A DNA stretch of 64,000 nucleotides from Arthrobacter echini (GTDB taxonomy: Bacteria > Actinomycetota > Actinomycetes > Actinomycetales > Micrococcaceae), in the NCBI RefSeq assembly GCF_004803505.1, contig NZ_SSWH01000013.1:24691-88690 (forward strand), written 5' to 3'. Of this stretch, positions 59,997-64,000 are shown one piece after another (position 1 is the stretch's first letter; each line of letters opens with the position of its first letter). A program made the position numbers and the translations under genes. The notes beneath the pieces were generated by a model. That model saw only the letters and a program-made list of their open reading frames with translations, was not told where the DNA came from and did no database searches.

Positions 59997-60632
59997 CTAC
60001 CCCACGACGCCGTAGAGGCGGTCCCCCGCGTCCCCGAGCCCCGGCACGATGTAGGACTTCTCGTCGAGCTTCTCGTCGATCGACGCGAGGACGATGGTGA
60101 CGTTGCGTCCGTCCAGCTCCTCCTGCAGGGTGGCGAGCCCCTCGGGAGCTGCCAGGAGGCAGATGCACGTGATGTCCGCGGCTCCCCGGGCGAACAGGAA
60201 CTTGATGGCCTCACGCAGCGTGCCACCGGTGGCCAGCATCGGATCGAGCACGAACACCTGGCGTCCGGTGAGATCGTCCGGCAGCCGCTCCGCATAGGTG
60301 ATGGCCTCGAGGGTCTCCTCGTTGCGGGCCATACCCAGGAAGCCGACCTCGGCCGTCGGCACGAGGCGCGTCATTCCCTCGAGCATCCCGAGGCCGGCGC
60401 GGAGAATGGGAACCACCAATGGCGTGGGCTTGACCAGCCCGACTCCCTCGGTGCTCGTGACCGGCGTCCGGATGGAGACGGTCTCCACGCGCACCTCGCG
60501 CGTGGCCTCGTAGGCCAGGAGCGTGACGAGCTCCTCGGTGAGGAGTCGGAACACCGGCGACGACGTCTCCCTGTCCCGCAGAACCGTCAGTTTGTGGGCT
60601 ACCAGGGGATGGTCGACTACCAGTACGCGCAT
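59997..60632 (-). CDS. upp: Uracil phosphoribosyltransferase
   Basis: 211 residues. Salvages uracil to UMP with [44 protein letters not shown], the PRPP loop [20 protein letters not shown], and the uracil-binding C-terminus [20 protein letters not shown]. Normal length. No Shine-Dalgarno: TACTTT ends six bases before the ATG, so the message is probably leaderless. Divergent from tadA, with 23 bases between the two start codons. Confidence 0.97.
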   Translation of the reverse strand: MRVLVVDHPLVAHKLTVLRDRETSSPVFRLLTEELVTLLAYEATREVRVETVSIRTPVTSTEGVGLVKPTPLVVPILRAGLGMLEGMTRLVPTAEVGFLGMARNEETLEAITYAERLPDDLTGRQVFVLDPMLATGGTLREAIKFLFARGAADITCICLLAAPEGLATLQEELDGRNVTIVLASIDEKLDEKSYIVPGLGDAGDRLYGVVG

Positions 60633-60638
60633 GGCTCA

Positions 60639-60648
60639 AAAGTACCAT
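60639..60648. promoter_or_regulatory. Interlocked -10 boxes of upp and tadA
   Basis: On the minus strand TACTTT (60639-60644) ends six bases before the upp ATG. On the plus strand TACCAT (60643-60648) ends seven bases before the tadA ATG. The two hexamers share two base pairs, so both transcripts would begin at or near their start codons and polymerase could occupy only one at a time. Confidence 0.55.
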
Positions 60649-60655
60649 TGGGCCC

Positions 60656-61168
60656 ATGACCGACTCCCCCCAGCCAGTGAGTTCTGCGCACCACGTGTGG
60701 ATGGGGCTGGCGCTGGATGCAGCACTGCGCACGCGGGCCAGTGCGGACGTGCCGATCGGCGCCGTCGTCGTCGGAGTCGATGGAACGGTGCTCGGCACGG
60801 GCTGGAACCAGCGCGAGGAGCTCGGGGACCCGACGGCGCACGCCGAGGTGCAGGCGATCCGCGCCGCAGCCGGTCGGCTGGACTCCTGGCGACTCGAGGG
60901 CTGCACCCTCGTGGTGACGCTGGAGCCGTGCGCCATGTGCGCGGGGGCCAGCGTCCTGGCCCGCATCCCCCGGGTGGTGTTCGGGGCGTGGGACGAGAAG
61001 GCGGGTGCCTCGGGGTCCGTGTTCGACATCCTGCGCGAACCCCGGCTGAACCACTGGACCGAGGTGTTCGCCGGCGTCCGGCAGGATGAGTGCGCCGGTC
61101 TGCTGAGGGAGTTCTTCGCGGCGCAGCGGGCGGAGATCGACGTGCAGCGATCAGGCGATTCTGCGTAG
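60656..61168 (+). CDS. tadA: tRNA-specific adenosine deaminase TadA
   Basis: 170 residues. Zinc-dependent deaminase that makes inosine at position 34 of tRNA-Arg(ACG), which is encoded in this window. Active-site HAEVQAIRAA (zinc His and catalytic Glu) and EPCAMCAGASVLARIPRVVF (zinc Cys pair). DVPIGAVVVGVDGTVLGTGW and FGAWDEKAGASGSVFDILRE are typical. The C-terminus is slightly extended (FFAAQRAEIDVQ). No Shine-Dalgarno; leaderless layout with upp. Confidence 0.95.
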   Translation: MTDSPQPVSSAHHVWMGLALDAALRTRASADVPIGAVVVGVDGTVLGTGWNQREELGDPTAHAEVQAIRAAAGRLDSWRLEGCTLVVTLEPCAMCAGASVLARIPRVVFGAWDEKAGASGSVFDILREPRLNHWTEVFAGVRQDECAGLLREFFAAQRAEIDVQRSGDSA

Positions 61169-61207
61169 GCTTGGGGTATCCGCACCATCCCTCACGAAGG
61201 AGTAGAC

Positions 61208-61696
61208 GTGGCAGACCAGCAGGACGGCCTGAAGGAAGTCAAGGACATCCTCGGCAAGGCCGACATCGCGATCCTCACCACCGTGAATGCCGACGGACAG
61301 CTCGTGAGCCGGCCGCTCGCGCTGCAGGCGAAGGACTTCGACGGCGATCTCTGGTTCTTCACGGAGGACCCCTCCCCCAAGGCCGACGAGATCCGCGCCA
61401 ACCCGCAGGTGAACGTCTCGGCGAGCACGGGCAAGGGCTACGTCTCGGTCGCGGGAACGGCGACGCTGTCCAAGGATCAGGCGAAGATCGACGAGCTCTG
61501 GGATCCTTCGGTCTCGGCGTGGTTCGAGAACGGTCGCGATGATCCCGCCGTCGCACTCATCCACGTCGATGCGGACACGGCCGAGTACTGGTCCATGGAC
61601 GCACCCCGCGTCGTCTCGGCCGTGAAGATGGTCAAGGGACTCGTGACCGGATCGCAGCCGGACGTCGGCAACAACGACGTGGTCGACTTGTCCTAG
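61208..61696 (+). CDS. Pyridoxamine-5'-phosphate-oxidase-fold protein (general stress protein 26 type)
   Basis: 162 residues from the GTG at 61208, with GAAGGAG five bases upstream. The split-barrel FMN-binding pattern is VKDILGKADIAILTTVNADG, QLVSRPLALQAKDFDGDLWF, FTEDPSPKADEIRANPQVNV and SASTGKGYVSVAGTATLSKD. Further on come WDPSVSAWFENGRDDPAVAL and ALIHVDADTAEYWSMDAP. In actinobacteria such proteins bind FMN or F420 and protect against oxidants; the cofactor cannot be determined here. Follows tadA by 39 bases. Confidence 0.9.
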   Translation: MADQQDGLKEVKDILGKADIAILTTVNADGQLVSRPLALQAKDFDGDLWFFTEDPSPKADEIRANPQVNVSASTGKGYVSVAGTATLSKDQAKIDELWDPSVSAWFENGRDDPAVALIHVDADTAEYWSMDAPRVVSAVKMVKGLVTGSQPDVGNNDVVDLS

Positions 61697-61730
61697 GGTT
61701 CGTTCCCGGCGGTTGCTGATGCCCGCCGTT

Positions 61731-61760
61731 TTGGGTTCGGAGCGCGCCACCCGGTAAAGT
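61731..61760 (+). promoter_or_regulatory. Promoter of tRNA-Ser(CGA)
   Basis: TTGGGT, 18 bases, TAAAGT; the -10 is identical to that of tRNA-Thr and ends nine bases before the mature tRNA. Confidence 0.6.
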
Positions 61761-61769
61761 GACGGCGTT

Positions 61770-61857
61770 GGTGACGTGTCCGAGCGGCCGAAGGTGCAAC
61801 ACTCGAAATGTTGTTTGGTGAAAGCCAACGTGGGTTCAAATCCCACCGTCACCGCCA
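61770..61857 (+). tRNA. tRNA-Ser (anticodon CGA), integration target
   Basis: Class II tRNA. Acceptor GGTGACG pairs with CGTCACC, anticodon arm CAACA-CTCGAAA-TGTTG gives CGA, variable arm TTGGTGAAAGCCAA, T-arm TGGGTTCAAATCCCA, then G-CCA encoded. An integrase gene lies immediately downstream and points towards it, the standard arrangement when an element has inserted into the tRNA 3' end and restored it. Confidence 0.96.
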
Positions 61858-61864
61858 AGCGAGA

Positions 61865-61904
61865 AGGCCCCTACTCCCGCTAGATTGCAGGGAAGTAGGG
61901 GCCT
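61865..61904. terminator. Terminator between tRNA-Ser(CGA) and the integrase
   Basis: AGGCCCCTACT.CCC pairs with GGG.AGTAGGGGCCT with a one-base bulge; TATCTTCTT follows on the plus strand. It ends six bases before the integrase stop, so it serves both directions. Confidence 0.85.
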
Positions 61905-62910
61905 ATCTTCTTATCCGGCGTCGGGTCTTGCCCACTTCTTGCCCACACTTGCAGCCGATACAGCGTGATCTAGAGCGTCCGAAACGGCGTCCAGGTCGCC
62001 GTCGAACAAGTCCGCGTACACGTCCAAGGTCATCGCCGCCGAGCTATGGCCGAGCATCCGTTGTACGGCTTTCACATTCGCGCCAGCAGATACCGCGAAG
62101 CTGGCGGCAGTGTGGCGTAAGTCGTGCGGCGTGACCCTCGGGACGCCGGATCTCTTCACCGCCCCGGCAAACCAACTCATGTTGTCGTCATGGACCCGCG
62201 CGAGCCGCAGGTATCTACCGTCCGCACCCGTGAACACGAGAGCATCGCGCCCCTTGTCCTCGCACTGTGCAGCCAGTTCATCGAGGAGGAACCTCGGGAA
62301 CGGTACGGTGCGCTTCTTGTGGTTCTTCGGGGTACCGACCTCGATCCTCGACCCCACTTGCACGGCGTTTTCCTCGATGAGGAGCCGACGCCGCAGCATG
62401 TCGAGATGTCTTACCCGCAGCGCCGTTGCTTCACCCCACCGCAGGCCACTGTAGGCCAGCAGGAGGACGAGAGCCGGGTACTTGCTAGCAGCAGCCAACT
62501 CATGCACTTGTTCGTGCGACAAGTAGACGTGAGGCTTGCGCACTTTCCGGGGAAGGGAGATCCCTCGGGCGGGATTGCTGAGCATCCGACGGTCGCTAAC
62601 GGCGTCATCGAGGACTGAGGCGAGAACACCGTACGCACGGATAACAAGGGTCGCGCCTTTCGGCTTCCGTGGCGGCACTGACTTTGGGTCGCCGGCACCC
62701 ATCTCCGATACCCATTGCTGCACCGCCGTCTTTCGCACGTCTGAAACGGCTACATGCCCCCACGCGGGCCGTACATGGTTGCGCCAGGCAGATTCCACAG
62801 GGCGAAACGAAGACGGCTTCAGGTGCGTTTGACGGGCGAGCCAAGCATCGCCGAGAGGCCCAATTAGAGCCCGCGCCGCTGTAGCGTCCACGAACTCCCC
62901 ACGGAGCTTA

Positions 62911-63887
62911 GAGGTTCCGCCAGTAGGTTATGGTCGGCGCGTTGGTCGGGTGTCCCAGCGGTGGGTGACCCAGGCCTCGCGAATGATTCGTCGGATGATG
63001 ATCGCGGCGTTGGCCAGCGCGATGAACGCGTCGATGACGCGAGCACGGCGTTCGGTGCAGATGGCGAGTTTCCTGAAGCCTCGACTGTGCCAGGAGTTGG
63101 TCCGTTCCACGACCCACCGGGCGCCGGCTTGGAGCGGGAAGCCTTTCGTACTGATCACGCCCCGGCAGCCGAGCTCGGCCAGTAGGTCACGACTGACCTG
63201 GCTGTCGTAGCCGGCATCGAGATGGACGGTGATTTCCTCGGGTAGTCCAGCCCCGAAGTGGTGCTCGAACCTGCCGAGCTTCTCCAGCGTGGGACGTAAG
63301 AAGGGCGAGTCGTGTCGGTTCGCCGGCGCGATCACGCAGCCGATCGCCGATGCCCGATCCGTCGGTCATCAGGGACCGTTTGGTGCCTTGTTTGCCCCGG
63401 TCTACTGGGGATTTCCCGGCCGCCTCGCCGCCACAGGGTGCTTTGACGATGCACCCATCGACGCTGATGTCCTCCAGATCGAGGCCCACGATCTGATCGT
63501 AGGCCTCCAGACAGATCTGCTCCAGGGCATCGAAGAGACCAGCGTCAATCCATTCATCACGTCGTCGGCGGATCGTCGTCCCTGAGCAAATCGAGTCCGC
63601 GATCCGTTCATAGGCCGCACCGAGGACCGCGACCTGGACGAGTTTGTCGAACACGATCCGATCATCGATGCGAGGGTTGTGACAGCCCAACGGATGGGTA
63701 TCGATGTGTTCGGGGATCAGCGCGGCGAACTGGTCCCACAACGGGTCGATGATGAAAGATGGCAGAGCAGGCACGAGCACCTCGGAGAAGAGAAGATGGC
63801 GTAGAACACCTCTTCTGTTACCAGGACTCGTGCCTGCACCGCATCACCAACACGCCCTCACACCACATCACCTACTGGCGGAAGCTC
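62911..63887. mobile_element. IS5-family insertion sequence, 977 bp, with TTA target duplication
   Basis: Terminal inverted repeats GAGGTTCCGCCAGTAGGT (left) and GAGCTTCCGCCAGTAGGT (right, read inward) differ at one position and continue as tATG/gATG. TTA flanks both ends (62908-62910 and 63888-63890). The element sits in the integrase gene and carries one transposase in two frames on the minus strand. A YTAR-like TTAG target and short duplication fit the IS427 group of IS5. Confidence 0.9.
62928..63780 (-). pseudogene. IS5-family (IS427-like) transposase, split in two frames
   Basis: N-terminal part (from the GTG at 63780): LPSFIIDPLWDQFAALIPEH, FDKLVQVAVLGAAYERIADS, and the first catalytic Asp near DLEDISVDGCIVKAPCGGEA. 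C-terminal part (63335-62928): APANRHDSPFLRPTLEKLGR, the second Asp in ITVHLDAGYDSQVSRDLLAE, and the Glu in RWVVERTNSWHSRGFRKLAI. The parts join around 63340-63358, where the second frame is +1 relative to the first. No slippery A- or T-run is present, so a one-base insertion is more likely than the programmed frameshift some relatives use. Confidence 0.85.
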
Positions 63888-63931
63888 TTAGCCTTGATCC
63901 ACCGATGAGCGTCAGCGTGACAGTACGTCAT

Positions 63932-64000
63932 TAAAGACGAAATGCCCGTCTGACCGGGGAGAATGGGACTGTCGAAGGTTCACATTCAGCTCGGTGAGAG
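63932..64000. other. Right edge of the window, inside the integrated element
   Basis: Sequence upstream of the integrase. No complete gene is visible; the far attachment site of the element lies outside the window. Confidence 0.4.

Larger units (their letters stand above)
61911..63931 (-). pseudogene. Tyrosine recombinase (integrase) interrupted by an insertion sequence
   Basis: The main block 61911-62910 encodes the SAM-like core-binding domain (WLARQTHLKPSSFRPVESAW, RNHVRPAWGHVAVSDVRKTA) and the catalytic domain with Arg in GLRWGEATALRVRH, HDLRHTAASFAVSAG, the Lys-bearing strand, and GHSSAAMTLDVYADLF with the tyrosine. The IS at 62911-63887 cuts the 5' part. If the IS and one TTA copy are removed, the frame continues upstream into 63931 as MTYCHADAHRWIKAKLRGEF, giving 346 residues. 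Before that I find an in-frame stop at 63980-63982. The cut protein may still start at the GTG at 62891, but it lacks its N-terminal arm. Confidence 0.85.

Noticed and set aside
1..64000. CRISPR array, toxin-antitoxin, restriction-modification or known anti-phage operon
   Set aside because: No repeat-spacer structure and no recognisable effector families; the only nucleases are the DUF222/HNH protein, the secreted ExeM fusion and the RecQ helicase.

Overview
The window is a high-GC actinobacterial chromosome segment. The GTP-type PEP carboxykinase, leaderless starts, tRNA-linked integrase and gene families all fit the Micrococcaceae, probably Arthrobacter or a near relative; the genus is inferred, not shown. 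The dominant feature is an almost complete flagellar locus at about 6.2-35.4 kb, flanked by ordinary housekeeping and accessory genes.

Layout. 0-2.3 kb: debris of a decayed gene, a short tandem repeat, and a DUF222/HNH endonuclease gene with internal repeats. 2.5-6.2 kb: a tmk-holB-secreted peptidase operon with ATGA overlaps, then tRNA-Thr. 6.2-27.4 kb: a long minus-strand flagellar array read from flgB down to csrA: flgB flgC fliE fliF fliG fliH fliI fliJ, an NlpC/P60 hydrolase, fliK flgD flgE, two hairpins, then flbD motA motB fliM fliN fliO fliP fliQ fliR flhB flhA, an FlhF-like gene and csrA. 27.5-30.7 kb (minus): fliC, fliD, fliS and a FliT-like gene. 30.8-32.1 kb: an SDR/MarR pair embedded in the locus. 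32.2-35.4 kb (plus): flgN flgK flgL fliW. 35.5-42 kb: aldo/keto reductase, PepSY lipoprotein, small proteins, the cstA/ybdD pyruvate-uptake pair, quinone oxidoreductase and tRNA-Ser. 42.4-61.7 kb: a secreted nuclease/5'-nucleotidase fusion, an FAD protein, a prolyl-oligopeptidase-like peptidase, a RecQ helicase with a PRTase-like tail, a phosphomannomutase family enzyme, pckG, a disulfide reductase, a SixA-like phosphatase, an OmpR-type DNA-binding protein, upp, tadA and three tRNAs. 61.8 kb to the end: the start of an integrated element at tRNA-Ser(CGA). Its tyrosine recombinase is cut by a 977-bp IS5-family insertion with a TTA duplication.

How the flagellar genes work together. Three sites with the layout TAAC/TACA-N14 to N16-(G/C/T)CCGATAG lie upstream of flgB, fliC and flgN. 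They match sigma-28 (FliA/WhiG-type) promoters, although no such sigma gene is in the window. The locus encodes CsrA and FliW, and the flagellin leader carries a GGA-loop hairpin plus a GGAGGA Shine-Dalgarno. This is the architecture expected for the FliW-CsrA-flagellin translational switch known in Bacillus. The best leads for something less described are the FlhF-like protein without a P-loop, the flagellar NlpC/P60 hydrolase, the flagellin-leader switch, the interlocked upp/tadA start region, the perfect palindrome between pckG and tRNA-Arg, and the RecQ-PRTase fusion. I did not find a clear anti-phage or biosynthetic system.
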